Shown here one piece after another: positions 1 to 9,035 of a stretch of 64,000 bases of DNA. Source of the DNA: CAVVIG01 sp050249955 (GTDB lineage: Bacteria > Acidobacteriota > Vicinamibacteria > Vicinamibacterales > CAVVIG01); contig JBFWPN010000011.1 of assembly GCA_050249955.1 (NCBI GenBank), positions 124,001-188,000 of the forward strand, in the 5' to 3' direction. Numbering within the stretch: the stretch's first letter is position 1; each line of letters begins with the position of its first letter. The position numbers and the translations under genes were made by a program. The notes beneath the pieces were generated by a model, which worked only from the letters and a program-made list of their open reading frames with translations, searched no databases and was not told the DNA's origin.

Positions 1-283
1 CTGCGGCCTCGAACCGCTTGCCGTGCTCGTCCTCGTCTGCACCCACCATTGCCAGCAGGGCCTGCTCGGGTGCGGAGGCTTCGATGGCTTCCCGCGCCTT
101 CACGGCCGACGGATGCAGGTGCAGCACCGGGATGCCGTCCACCACGGGGAACACGCAGCACTGGCAGCCCAGCACGCCGTCGCGGATGTGGCCAGCGTCG
201 GCCCGGTGGAAGATGGAGGTGACCAGTTCGAGGACGCCGCCACAGTAGGGGCACCGCAGGATGTCGAGAAGGTCTAGCTGCAT
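1..283 (-). CDS. Trm112-like zinc-ribbon protein, probably the N-terminus of a SAM methyltransferase (3' end cut by window)
   Basis: Reading the minus strand from the ATG at 283 gives about 94 residues before the window ends. The N-terminus has the Trm112/zinc-ribbon pattern: a CPYC pair near residues 11-14, a CQCC group near 41-44, then the FPVVDGIPVL motif that closes this fold. Such ribbons occur as small stand-alone proteins or at the N-terminus of class I SAM-dependent methyltransferases. Because the frame stays open past the ribbon, I favour the second form, but the catalytic part lies outside the window. The start codon overlaps the 3' end of the PIG-L gene by 10 bases, so this is the last visible gene of the glycoconjugate locus. 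The Cys pattern and overlap are seen; the methyltransferase role is inferred. Confidence 0.7.
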   Translation of the reverse strand, partial: MQLDLLDILRCPYCGGVLELVTSIFHRADAGHIRDGVLGCQCCVFPVVDGIPVLHLHPSAVKAREAIEASAPEQALLAMVGADEDEHGKRFEAA

Positions 284-1059
284 AGCTGCTCCAGGACGGT
301 GCCCGGCCGGCCCGGGATCTCCGCCCGCCGGAAGAATTCGGTGCCGAGCCAGCGTGCGGCGTCTGCTGGATCGAGGTTCGTGAAGGGATGCCCCGCCCCC
401 ATCTGTGTCCGGTGCGAGAGGATGGCGTCCAGCTTGCGGCCCACGAACGCCGCCACGTCCACTGCGAGGGTGTGGGGCTCCGCGTGGAGACCGAACGATT
501 CGGGAACGATGCTCCAGAAGCCCTTGATGGGCGCCGTCCATCCGCGCGCGCGTGCGGCGCGGACGATCTCCGGCATCACTCCGGTCGGCATGGTCACGTA
601 ATAGAGCGGCGGGGCCTCCGCGTCGAGCGAGCGGACGGCCGTGAGCACCCGCTCGTGGACGCCGATGTGGTCGGGGTGCCAGTACAGCCCGTCTTCGCCG
701 AATGTGATGACGGCCGACACGTCATGACGCCGCAGGAAGAGCACGAGTTCGGCGTTGAAGTCGGCGACGTCGGCCCAGCGGAGGTCGCCGTCCGGGTGCG
801 ACAGCAGCCGCACCTCGGCCACGCCGAGCGCCTCGGCCGCATCGCGCATCTCGAGCGCCCGCTCGAGGCCCAGCGCGTCGTTCCGCACCGGTCCGGTGTC
901 GCCCCCGCGTTCGCCGTGCGACGCGCACATGATGACCACGCGTGCCCCCAGATCGGCGAGCCGTGCCAGCGTGCCGCCACAGGCCAGGCTTTCGTCGTCC
1001 GGATGGGCGAACACGGCGAGTACCACCTGGCCGTCGAGCCGTGGCGAGGCGCCGGTCAT
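274..1059 (-). CDS. PIG-L (LmbE-like) family N-acetyl-sugar deacetylase
   Basis: The 261-residue product carries the PIG-L zinc site: AHPDDE at residues 18-23 close to the N-terminus and HPDH at 128-131. This family hydrolyses N-acetyl groups from GlcNAc-type sugars in lipid anchors, low-molecular-weight thiols (MshB, BshB) and other glycoconjugates. The ATG overlaps the TGA of the upstream GT4 glycosyltransferase (ATGA), implying translational coupling. The likely substrate is therefore an amino sugar added by that or a neighbouring transferase. The GT4 plus PIG-L pairing recalls mycothiol and bacillithiol synthesis, but no ligase (MshC or BshC) is present and an exporter is, so I prefer a secreted glycan or glycolipid. 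No signal peptide is seen, so it should act in the cytoplasm. Confidence 0.9.
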   Translation of the reverse strand: MTGASPRLDGQVVLAVFAHPDDESLACGGTLARLADLGARVVIMCASHGERGGDTGPVRNDALGLERALEMRDAAEALGVAEVRLLSHPDGDLRWADVADFNAELVLFLRRHDVSAVITFGEDGLYWHPDHIGVHERVLTAVRSLDAEAPPLYYVTMPTGVMPEIVRAARARGWTAPIKGFWSIVPESFGLHAEPHTLAVDVAAFVGRKLDAILSHRTQMGAGHPFTNLDPADAARWLGTEFFRRAEIPGRPGTVLEQLCS

Positions 1060-2096
1060 CCGCGTGCCTGGTGCTGCGCGACAATCGCGCGGAACGCACG
1101 GACGTAGCCGTCCACCATGGGCATGACGCCGAAGCGTTTCACCGCCCGCTCGCGCACGCGCCGCCGGTCCAGGCGCATCACCTCGCCGAGCCCCGCGGCC
1201 ATGGCGGTCTCGTCGGCGAAGATGCCGCCCGTCACGCCGTCGTCCACGATCTCGCGGACGGCACCACGGTCGAGCGCGGCGACCGGCGTGCCGCACGCCA
1301 TCGCCTCGGCGAGCACCAACCCGAACGGCTCGGCGGACTGCACCGGGTAGAGCAGCGCGCGGGCTCCGCCGTACAGGCGTACCTTGGCGTCGAAGTCCAA
1401 CTCGCCCACGTAGACCACCTGCGTGCCGTCCACGTGCGGCGCCACGGCCTCGCGATAGTACTGCTCGTCGGCCGCGGCGAGCAGCAGCCTGAGTCCGGCC
1501 TTCCTGGCAATCTCGATCGCCTGCACGGGCCCCTTCCCCGGCGTGAACCGGCCGAGGAACAGCACGTAGTCGTCCGGCGTCGCGCTGAAGGCGAAGCGGT
1601 CGGTGTCGATGCCGTGGGGGACGATGTCGACGACGTTGAGGCCGGAGAGGCGGCGCGCCTGCTCGGCCGAGATGGCAATGAACGGGGCGTCCGGGTACTG
1701 GCGCCAGAGGCTGACCTCCGCCTCGCTCGGCGCGTGATGAATCGTCTGCGAGACCGGCGTGGGCGAGATGCGCGTGAAGGCCATCGACATCGGGTAATAG
1801 CCCGCCTCGTAGTGGATCACGTCGAACTGCGCGGCCCGCTCGATGGCAGCCGAGATGTTGAGCAGTTCGTACATCTCCCACGGCCACATGGTCGGGTCGT
1901 GCCAGTAGCCGTGTGGCGAGAGCGCGTGCAGTCTGGCAGCGGTCGTCGAGTCGCCTGGGGCGAAGAGCGTCACGTCGTGCCCGCGGGCCACGAGCCCCTC
2001 GGTCAGGAGGGAGGTCATCGTCTGCACCGACCCCGACCGCGGGGGTGGGACGCTGGTGGCCATCGGCGCAACGTGGGCGATTCTCAGCGGCTGCAT
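1056..2096 (-). CDS. GT4-family (GT-B fold) glycosyltransferase
   Basis: The 346-residue protein starts with the Rossmann strand MQPLRIAHVAP and a long loop typical of GT4 enzymes. It ends with the donor-binding domain, where FLGRFTPGKG and the retaining-enzyme EPFGLVLAE motif (the ExxxxxxxE pair) are clear. GT4 enzymes transfer sugars from nucleotide-sugar donors in the cytoplasm. The ATG at 2096 overlaps the preceding glycosyltransferase gene by 13 bases, and the stop overlaps the PIG-L start (ATGA), so it is part of a coupled operon. The donor and acceptor cannot be read from sequence. A GlcNAc donor is plausible only because a deacetylase follows. Confidence 0.9.
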   Translation of the reverse strand: MQPLRIAHVAPMATSVPPPRSGSVQTMTSLLTEGLVARGHDVTLFAPGDSTTAARLHALSPHGYWHDPTMWPWEMYELLNISAAIERAAQFDVIHYEAGYYPMSMAFTRISPTPVSQTIHHAPSEAEVSLWRQYPDAPFIAISAEQARRLSGLNVVDIVPHGIDTDRFAFSATPDDYVLFLGRFTPGKGPVQAIEIARKAGLRLLLAAADEQYYREAVAPHVDGTQVVYVGELDFDAKVRLYGGARALLYPVQSAEPFGLVLAEAMACGTPVAALDRGAVREIVDDGVTGGIFADETAMAAGLGEVMRLDRRRVRERAVKRFGVMPMVDGYVRAFRAIVAQHQARG

Positions 2097-3205
2097 GTGT
2101 CGAGCAGCATCGTGAGCACGCGGTCGGCACCGAAGTGTTCCGCGGCGATCTCGCGCGCGCGCCTGGCGTGCGTGCCGTAGTCGCTGTTGATCCGGTCGAT
2201 GCCGGCCAGGGCGTCGTCCGGCGTCGAGAAGGCCAGCAGGCCCTCGCCTGCGGGCAGGTGCGCCGACCAGCCGGTGTCCTGCACGAGCGCCGGCCGGCCG
2301 GCGGCGAGGTAGCATTCGGTCCGGTCGCTGAACCACCCGGAGCGGGTCGAGACGTAGGTGTGCTTGGCCACGCCGAACTCGGCCCTCGAGCGCTGGATGA
2401 ACTCGCGGTAGTCCCACAGGTTGCGCGAGATGCCCATGGCATCGACGGTGGACCAGCCGTGCGAGCGCAGCAGCGTCTGTGGACCGTTCACGGCCAGCTC
2501 GAAGTGCTGCCGTGTGCGGGACGGCAGGTCGATGAACTTCACGAACTCCTGGTCCTTGTTGCCGCCCACGTCCGTGAAGCTCTCGATCTTCCAGGTCATC
2601 ACGGTCGAGAAGCGGTCGATGGCCGGGAGGGCGTGGGACCAGTCGTCGAGCGTGACCGGCTGCCAGGTCTTGTGCCACGTGAAGTCGCCCACGGGCACTG
2701 GGCATGCCGGGGTGCCGATGTTCGAGCCGAAGGTGAACAGGTGATCGAACCGTCGGAAGAAGTCCACGTACCAGCTGTCCGTCGTCTGGGCGATGGAGAG
2801 CTGCGTGAACGCCGGGTCGGAGTCGATGAAGGCGCGACGGGGGATGGCCGCGTACTCGTCGCGCCAGAACCAGGACCCGCCCGACAGGTTGATGTAGAGG
2901 TCGGCGTCGGCGCAGAAGCGCCTGACCGTCTCGGCGCTCTGGCCGTGGTACGTGCCGTCGTAGTTCACGAAGGCCCAGCGGTCGCCCAGCCCGAAGGGTT
3001 CGAGCGACGCGTGGATGTAGCCGGTGCCGTAGGACGGGTCGAGCGAGCGGGTGTCGAGGACCGGGTCGTAGACCACCTCGCCCGTGTCCTCGATGTAGAA
3101 GACCTCGTGACCCAGCGCGCGCAGCCCGAGCAGGTACATGAGCGAGCACCAGGTGACGCCGCCGAACGGGTAACGCGCGATGATGCCCGCGACGAGGATC
3201 TTCAC
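2084..3205 (-). CDS. Glycosyltransferase, GT-B type (CgeB/DUF3880-like)
   Basis: About 373 residues. A short Rossmann-like start (VKILVAGIIARYPFGG) is followed by a variable N-terminal half. The C-terminal half contains SRAEFGVAKHTYVSTRSGW and then DRTECYLAAGRPALVQDTG, the pattern seen in glycosyltransferase group 1/CgeB-like proteins where a conserved Glu contacts the nucleotide-sugar. I chose the GTG at 3205 because it overlaps the TGA of the ABC exporter (GTGA) and begins the Rossmann strand directly. An upstream extension to 3280 would run 75 bases back into the exporter gene. Cytoplasmic, substrate unknown. The family call is by pattern recognition and is less sure than for the GT4 neighbour. 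Confidence 0.75.
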   Translation of the reverse strand: MKILVAGIIARYPFGGVTWCSLMYLLGLRALGHEVFYIEDTGEVVYDPVLDTRSLDPSYGTGYIHASLEPFGLGDRWAFVNYDGTYHGQSAETVRRFCADADLYINLSGGSWFWRDEYAAIPRRAFIDSDPAFTQLSIAQTTDSWYVDFFRRFDHLFTFGSNIGTPACPVPVGDFTWHKTWQPVTLDDWSHALPAIDRFSTVMTWKIESFTDVGGNKDQEFVKFIDLPSRTRQHFELAVNGPQTLLRSHGWSTVDAMGISRNLWDYREFIQRSRAEFGVAKHTYVSTRSGWFSDRTECYLAAGRPALVQDTGWSAHLPAGEGLLAFSTPDDALAGIDRINSDYGTHARRAREIAAEHFGADRVLTMLLDTCSR

Positions 3206-5055
3206 TGGCGTGCCGCCTGGATCAGCTCGTCCACGGTCTCTGGCTCGTCGAGCGACCGGCCCACCGAGAGCCGCGCGCACATGCGCCGATAGAGCTGGCT
3301 GCTCCCGAGCAGGTCGTCGTGCCTGCCGAAGGCGGAGATGCGGCCACCGTCAAGGACCAGGATGGCGTCGGCATCGCGTACGGTCGAGAGCCGGTGGGCG
3401 ATCACGATGGTGGTGCGACCCGCGCGGAGCTGCTTCAGCGCGCCGAAGACGATCTCCTCGGAGATGGCGTCGAGCGACGAGGTCGGCTCGTCGAGGATCA
3501 GGATCGGGGCATCCTTGAGCACCGCCCGCGCCACGCTGAGGCGCTGGCGTTCCCCTCCCGACAGTCCGCCACCCGCCTCGGCGATCGGGGTGTCGTATCC
3601 CTTCGGCAGCCGCGAGACGAACTCGTGCGCGTGCGCGGCCTTCGCGGCCGCCTCCACCTCGGCCTGCGTGGCATCGAGACGCCCGTAGCGCAGGTTGTCG
3701 CCGATGGTGCCCGAGAAGAGCACCGCATCCTGCGGCACGATCGCGATCTTCTCGCGCAGCGAGCGCAGCCGGTACTGGCGCACGTCCACGCCGTCGACCA
3801 GCACGCGTCCGGCGGTCGGGCTGTAGAAGCGCGGGATCAGGCTGACGAGCGTGGTCTTGCCGGCGCCCGTCAGGCCGACCACCGCAATCATCTGGCCGGG
3901 CTTCGCCTCGAAGGCGACGTCGTGCAGCACGTCGGTGCCATCCGGGTACTGGAAGCTGACCTTGTCGAACACCACGTGTCCGGCGACGGCGTCGGCGCTC
4001 ACGGCGTCCGGCGCATCCACCGTCTCTGGCTCGAGCGCGAGGATGGCACGCACGCGCCGCGCACCCGCAATGGCGGCCTGCAGCTGTCCGGTGGTGAACG
4101 CAATGGAGGACAGCGGTCCGTAGACGGCGCCGAGGTAGCTGATGACGACGATCAGGCTGCCCACCGTCATCTCGCCGCGCATCACGTGCAGCCCGCCCAC
4201 GATGAGCACCAGCGCGGTGCCGAGGATGGTGGTGGTGGCCACCATCAGGCCGAACAGGCTCTGCTTCCACGTCACGGCGATCCGGGCCTGCATCGTGGCG
4301 GTGCCGGCGGTGGCGTAGCGACGGCTCTCGAGCGGCTCGCGCGCGAAGCTCTTGACGAGCCTGATCGACGAGAAGATCTCGTAGAGGCGGGAGATGAGGC
4401 CCGACTCCAGCTCCTTCACCCGCTCCTCCTGCGAGGAGAGCGTGGTGGCGTAATAGCGCAGCGACAGGAACAGGAACGGGACGACCGAGAGCGAGAGCAG
4501 CGCCACCGAGACGTCCAGGTTCACCAGGATGGCGAACATCACCACGAGCGTGATGACGGAGCTTGCCAGCGGGAACACCCCGCTGATGGCCAGGTTCTCG
4601 ATCGCGTAGGAGTCGACGTCGACGCGGTAGACCGCGTCGCCCGTGCTGGTCGTGACGTGGTGATGCAGGCCGAGCGACTGCAGGTGATCGAGCAGCCGGT
4701 AGCGCAGGTCGTACACCATGCGCTGTCCGGTCTCGGTCTGGAGCCGCACGCCCACCGCCGATGCCACCTGGTGGACGAGCTGCAGCGCCACGCCGGTGAG
4801 GACGAAGAGAATCAGCAGGGCGGTGGCGCCGCCGCCCGTGATGCCGTACGCCCAGTCCTTCAGCGGCGCCGGCAGGTCGTGGCTGCCGAGCACGTAGTCG
4901 ATGACGATCTTGAGCGGCCATGGCTCGAGCGCGCCGAGACCGACCTGCAGCAGCATGAGCAGGCCGACCAGCACCACGCGGCCGCGGTACGGCCGCATGT
5001 AGGACAGCGTCCAGGGCAGCAGCGGCCCCGTGTCGACCGGCTGGGGTCCAGTCAC
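3202..5055 (-). CDS. ABC exporter, fused transmembrane and ATPase domains (MsbA-like half transporter)
   Basis: A 617-residue type IV ABC exporter subunit expected to work as a homodimer in the inner membrane. Residues about 20-330 form the six-helix transmembrane domain. Residues about 360-600 form the ATPase, with Walker A GLTGAGKT at 394-401, the signature LSGGE at 498-502, Walker B ILILDE at 518-523 and the switch His in IAHRLST. The length is normal for the MsbA/lipid-exporter group. It overlaps the preceding fusion gene (ATGA) and the following glycosyltransferase (GTGA). The simplest reading is that it flips or exports the glycoconjugate made by the neighbouring transferases, with lipid-linked substrates the commonest in this family. 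The substrate itself is inferred, not seen. Confidence 0.93.
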   Translation of the reverse strand: MTGPQPVDTGPLLPWTLSYMRPYRGRVVLVGLLMLLQVGLGALEPWPLKIVIDYVLGSHDLPAPLKDWAYGITGGGATALLILFVLTGVALQLVHQVASAVGVRLQTETGQRMVYDLRYRLLDHLQSLGLHHHVTTSTGDAVYRVDVDSYAIENLAISGVFPLASSVITLVVMFAILVNLDVSVALLSLSVVPFLFLSLRYYATTLSSQEERVKELESGLISRLYEIFSSIRLVKSFAREPLESRRYATAGTATMQARIAVTWKQSLFGLMVATTTILGTALVLIVGGLHVMRGEMTVGSLIVVISYLGAVYGPLSSIAFTTGQLQAAIAGARRVRAILALEPETVDAPDAVSADAVAGHVVFDKVSFQYPDGTDVLHDVAFEAKPGQMIAVVGLTGAGKTTLVSLIPRFYSPTAGRVLVDGVDVRQYRLRSLREKIAIVPQDAVLFSGTIGDNLRYGRLDATQAEVEAAAKAAHAHEFVSRLPKGYDTPIAEAGGGLSGGERQRLSVARAVLKDAPILILDEPTSSLDAISEEIVFGALKQLRAGRTTIVIAHRLSTVRDADAILVLDGGRISAFGRHDDLLGSSQLYRRMCARLSVGRSLDEPETVDELIQAARQ

Positions 5056-8000
5056 TGGCCGCTCACCCGTTCGGCGGCCGGTGTCCCCAGGTCGACCGGC
5101 GCGGGCTGCGCTGCCGGGGCTGCCGGCTGCGGACGTGCGCGGCGCCGCGGGGGCGGCGGCGGGGCCAGCGCGGGCGCCACGCGCGCCACGCTCAGCACCA
5201 CCAGGCGGTCGCGGCTGGAGTCGGTGACGTAGAGCCAGCCGCCGCGGCGCGAGTACGCCACGCGGGTCGGGGCGTCGAACGCCTCACGGTCCTCGGACAC
5301 TTCACGAATGACGCCATCGGGTCCCACCGCGCGCACCCGCCCGTTGTAGTAATCCGCGATGAAGAGCGTGAGCTGGCCGGCCGGATCGACGGCCACGGTG
5401 ATGCCTGCCGGGCCCGCCAGCGTGGCGGCCGTGGCCGGGCCGCCGTCGCCCGTGTTCCCCCAGCGGCCGCTGCCGGCCACGGTGGTGATGATGCGGGTCT
5501 TCGCGTCCACGCGCCGCACGCGCTGGTGGTGCATGTCCGCGATGTAGATGTCGCCGTTCGGTGCCAGCGCCACGTCGCTCGGCATGTTCAGCGTGGCCGC
5601 GGTCGCCGGACCGCCGTCGCCCACGTTGAAGTCGTCGTCGCCAGCCTCGCCGTTCCCCGCGATCGTGTGGATCAACCCGGTCGCGTGGTCGATCATCCGG
5701 ACACGGTAGTTCAGCGTGTCCGCGATGTAGATGTCGCCGTTCGCGGCCACCGCGACGCCGCTCGGATCGTTGAGCCAGGCCCCGGTGGCGGGCTGGTCGT
5801 CGCCGTTGTAGCCGGCGCGTCCCGTGCCGGCGATGGTCATGATCGTCTGCGTCTGCCTGTCGACCCGGCGGATGCGGAGGTTCCGCGAGTCGGCAATCAC
5901 GAGGTCGCCGTCGGGCGCCACGCTGACCCCGTCCGGCGTGTCGAGCTGCGCCAGCGTGGCCGGGCCGTAATCGCCCGAGAAGCCGGCTCCCGCCGCGTAG
6001 TTGCCGACCACCGTGCTGATGTTGTTGCGCGGATCGATCCGCCGCACCACGTGGTTGTTCGAGTCGGAGAAGATCACTTCGCCGCCCGGCGTGACGAGGA
6101 TGCCACCCGGCGTGTCGAGCCAGGCATCGATGGCCGGGCCGTTGTCGCCCGCGTAGCCCTTGCGTGCACCGATGATCTGCGCCGTGGCCGCCTCCCGCAG
6201 CATGAGCGTGCCGGCCGTCACCGCCGCCGTCATCACCAGGAACATGGCCGCCGTCCGCAGGGCGTAGATGCGGCCCATGCTCGGGGCGAGCAGCGGCACG
6301 CGCGCCCGCGCGGACTGCATCCGGATCATCGCCGACCCATCCGCCACCGCCCGGACGCCGCGCTGCACGATGGCCGTGGCCTGGGCCGTGCGCCACACCG
6401 CCAGCGCCGATGCGGCGATGGTGAGCGTGGCGCCGAGGATGCCCGCGAGCGGCCAGCGCAGCGCCACGCCGGCACTCGCCGAGGCGAGGAGCGCCGCCGA
6501 CAGCACCACGGCCGTCAGCGTGCCGACGCTCGTCGGCCTGAGGTACATGTTCACGCGGAGCAGGGCTCGGCCCGAGGCATGCTCCTCGACCAGTGCACGG
6601 ATGTCGAGCCACGCCCAGCGGCCCACGAGCACGCTGATGTCGCGATCGTGCGCCCAGCCCTCGTCGATCTCGATGACGCGCACGGCGCGCGACCTGCGCA
6701 GCCAGTCCGTCAGGGCCACCAGCACCCGCTCGGTATTGGTCCACTGCTCGCTCCAGTAGCGATCCTCGGTCACCCCGCCGGTGAGCAGTGCCATGGCGCG
6801 CGCCGACTCCGAGAGCGACGGCGTCGGACCCCGGCTCGTCTGGCGCGGCCCGACCGGCTCCAGGACCTCCGGCGGTGCGAGGATGCCGCGGATGATGCCC
6901 CGGACGCGCGCGAAGGGCTGGATGAAGTGCAGGTAGGCCAGCGTGATGCGGTACCAGAGCGGATGGCCGCTCAGCGAGTCCACGTCCGATCGCCAGGCAT
7001 ACGAGGCGTTCTTCGCCAGGGTGGCGGCGATACCCACGAGGCCGGTGCCCAGCAGCAGCACCGAGGCCCACGAGTGCCCGCCCACCAGGGCGACGCCGGC
7101 GCCGGCGAGCGCCAGCAGGAACGACAGCAGCTGCCAGTGCACCGAGTGCGGCAGGAACGCGAACGGATGCACGTCGGCACGGTAGACCGACGGGAAGGCC
7201 GCCGTGCCCCAGACTCCGGCGTTGATGCGTTCGCTCCAGAGCGACCGGACGAACGGCAGCGGGCTGTAGATGCGGCCGCGCCACAGCATGTGACCGTCGA
7301 GGAACTTCTCGGGATGGTGCGCCAGGAGCCAGCGCTCGCCCTCGCCGTAGCCGACCTGCTGCCGCCAGTAGGCCTTGATGCTCGAGCGGTGGTGATGCCA
7401 CACCAGGGCCGACGAGGCGAACCCGATCTTCCACCCGCGTGCCTGCAGCCGCCAGCACACATCCACATCGTCGCCGGCCCGGAGGTAGATGGGATTGAAG
7501 CCGCCGATGGCCAGGAGGGCCTCGCGGCGGAACGCCATGTTGCAACCGGGCACGTGCTCGGCAATGCGATCATCGAGCAGGACGTGCGTCGGTCCGCCCG
7601 GCGCGCGCGCGATGCACTGCGCAATGGGCGGGTCGTCGGCCGGGACCACGTTGGGGCCGCCGGATCCGACCACGTCAGAACGCAGGAAGGGCTGGACGAG
7701 GAAGGTGAGCCAGTCGGGATCGACCCGGGTGTCGGCGTCGGTGTAGGCGACGATCTCGCCGGTGGCCGCGGCGAGCCCGACGTTGCGCGCGGCGCTCAGG
7801 CCGCCGTTCGGGATGTCGATGACGCGGACACCAGCGTGTGCATGGCCGATGTCGCTCGTGCGGTCGCGCGAGCCGTCATTGACGAGGATGACCTCGTAGT
7901 TCGGGTAGCTGAGCCTCTCGAGCGACGACAGGTTGTCCTCGAGCGTGTCGGCGGCGTTGTAGGCGCAGACGACGACGGAGACCCGGGGCCATGTGGCACG

Positions 8001-8939
8001 GGCCGCCTTCGTGAAGGGCACCTCGGCGTACACCGCCGCCACGGCCGCCGCGGCCGGCTTGGGCCGCCGGGCCGTGTCGACCAGCCCGAACTTCCAGTCG
8101 TCCACGTCGAAGCCGCCACGCCACCACTGGTCGGTCCACGCGAACGCCATCGCGCCGCAGGCCCCCTCCTCGAAGGCGGCGCGCAGGTGCATGGCGGTAA
8201 TGGCTGCCTGGCCGTCCTCGCCCTCGCGGATGCTGTCCGCACCGGCCTCGGCCAGCAGGAGCGGCTTGTGGCCGGCGATGTGCTGCAGGCGTGCGAGGTA
8301 GGCGCGCAGGTCGACCTCGCGGTGCAGGTAGACGTTGAAGGCGCAGACATCGAAGAACGACAGGTCGAGGAACTCGGTCGGCGGGAAGTTCACGTAGGTG
8401 AACAGGCTGGCCGGCGAGATCCGCTTCGCCTCGCGGTAGAGGCGACGGAGAAACCGCTCCACCCGCAGGCGGCCGTGCCAGCGGACGATGCTCGGCGGGA
8501 TCTCGTTGCCGAGGGCGAACAGCAGGACCGCCGGGTGGTCGCCAAGCTCGCGCACCTTGCCGAGCAGCTCGTCCTCGATGCGGCGGCGCAGCCGGCGATC
8601 GTCCAGGAAAGCCACGTGCTGCGCCCACGGAAGCCCGACCATGACGCGGAGGCCGTGCTTCAGTGCGAGGTCGAGCAGATCCCGTCGGGGAGGCGTGTAG
8701 ACCCGGACCGTATTGATGCCGAGTTCCGCCATGAGGCGGAAGTCTTCGTCGACCTGGTCCAGTGCGGGGAACTGGTAGCCGCCGGCGTCCGGCGCGAACG
8801 TGCCGTAGGTGACGCCCTTGACGAGGAAGCGCTCACGGCCGACGCGAAGGAACTTGCCGTCGATCGCCGCGCGCTCTGCGGGCGCGGGCTTCGCGTCGTC
8901 GGAACGGACGGCCGGGTCGGCCTGGAGGGCAATGTTCAC
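5052..8939 (-). CDS. Three-part membrane fusion: GH2/GH5-like glycosidase, GT2 glycosyltransferase and six-bladed NHL propeller
   Basis: From the GTG at 8939 the product is about 1295 residues. Residues about 25-305 form a TIM-barrel glycosidase of the GH2/GH5 clan with FALGNE (candidate acid/base Glu146) and LLLAEAG (candidate nucleophile Glu231). Residues about 318-600 are a GT2 transferase with VVVCAYN, VNDGSRD, the TDAD metal site near 400-403, GDDVDVCWR and a QxxxGYGxGE stretch. Five hydrophobic segments follow (about 600, 625, 807, 830 and 895), then six NHL repeats (about 920-1225) and a Pro/Ala-rich tail. Five membrane spans would leave the enzymes inside and the propeller in the periplasm. 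Upstream ATG (8972) and TTG (8984) starts are possible. GTG 8939 is preferred because GCAGGA lies about 9 bases before it and a TAGAAT -10-like box (8971-8976) overlaps the ATG. Confidence 0.85.
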   Translation of the reverse strand: MNIALQADPAVRSDDAKPAPAERAAIDGKFLRVGRERFLVKGVTYGTFAPDAGGYQFPALDQVDEDFRLMAELGINTVRVYTPPRRDLLDLALKHGLRVMVGLPWAQHVAFLDDRRLRRRIEDELLGKVRELGDHPAVLLFALGNEIPPSIVRWHGRLRVERFLRRLYREAKRISPASLFTYVNFPPTEFLDLSFFDVCAFNVYLHREVDLRAYLARLQHIAGHKPLLLAEAGADSIREGEDGQAAITAMHLRAAFEEGACGAMAFAWTDQWWRGGFDVDDWKFGLVDTARRPKPAAAAVAAVYAEVPFTKAARATWPRVSVVVCAYNAADTLEDNLSSLERLSYPNYEVILVNDGSRDRTSDIGHAHAGVRVIDIPNGGLSAARNVGLAAATGEIVAYTDADTRVDPDWLTFLVQPFLRSDVVGSGGPNVVPADDPPIAQCIARAPGGPTHVLLDDRIAEHVPGCNMAFRREALLAIGGFNPIYLRAGDDVDVCWRLQARGWKIGFASSALVWHHHRSSIKAYWRQQVGYGEGERWLLAHHPEKFLDGHMLWRGRIYSPLPFVRSLWSERINAGVWGTAAFPSVYRADVHPFAFLPHSVHWQLLSFLLALAGAGVALVGGHSWASVLLLGTGLVGIAATLAKNASYAWRSDVDSLSGHPLWYRITLAYLHFIQPFARVRGIIRGILAPPEVLEPVGPRQTSRGPTPSLSESARAMALLTGGVTEDRYWSEQWTNTERVLVALTDWLRRSRAVRVIEIDEGWAHDRDISVLVGRWAWLDIRALVEEHASGRALLRVNMYLRPTSVGTLTAVVLSAALLASASAGVALRWPLAGILGATLTIAASALAVWRTAQATAIVQRGVRAVADGSAMIRMQSARARVPLLAPSMGRIYALRTAAMFLVMTAAVTAGTLMLREAATAQIIGARKGYAGDNGPAIDAWLDTPGGILVTPGGEVIFSDSNNHVVRRIDPRNNISTVVGNYAAGAGFSGDYGPATLAQLDTPDGVSVAPDGDLVIADSRNLRIRRVDRQTQTIMTIAGTGRAGYNGDDQPATGAWLNDPSGVAVAANGDIYIADTLNYRVRMIDHATGLIHTIAGNGEAGDDDFNVGDGGPATAATLNMPSDVALAPNGDIYIADMHHQRVRRVDAKTRIITTVAGSGRWGNTGDGGPATAATLAGPAGITVAVDPAGQLTLFIADYYNGRVRAVGPDGVIREVSEDREAFDAPTRVAYSRRGGWLYVTDSSRDRLVVLSVARVAPALAPPPPPRRRARPQPAAPAAQPAPVDLGTPAAERVSGQ

Positions 8940-9035
8940 GAGTTGAAGTCCTGCCCGTTGGCAGACTTCCATTCTAGCGCCCAAACAGCGTGGCGTCCCC
9001 TGCCGGCTGAGCCGGCGCCAGGTGGCCGGCAGTCC

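Noticed and set aside
1056..2442. Bacillithiol or mycothiol synthesis from the GT4 plus PIG-L pair
   Set aside because: No BshC or MshC-type ligase is present, and the pair is embedded in an exporter operon with other transferases, so a secreted glycoconjugate fits better.
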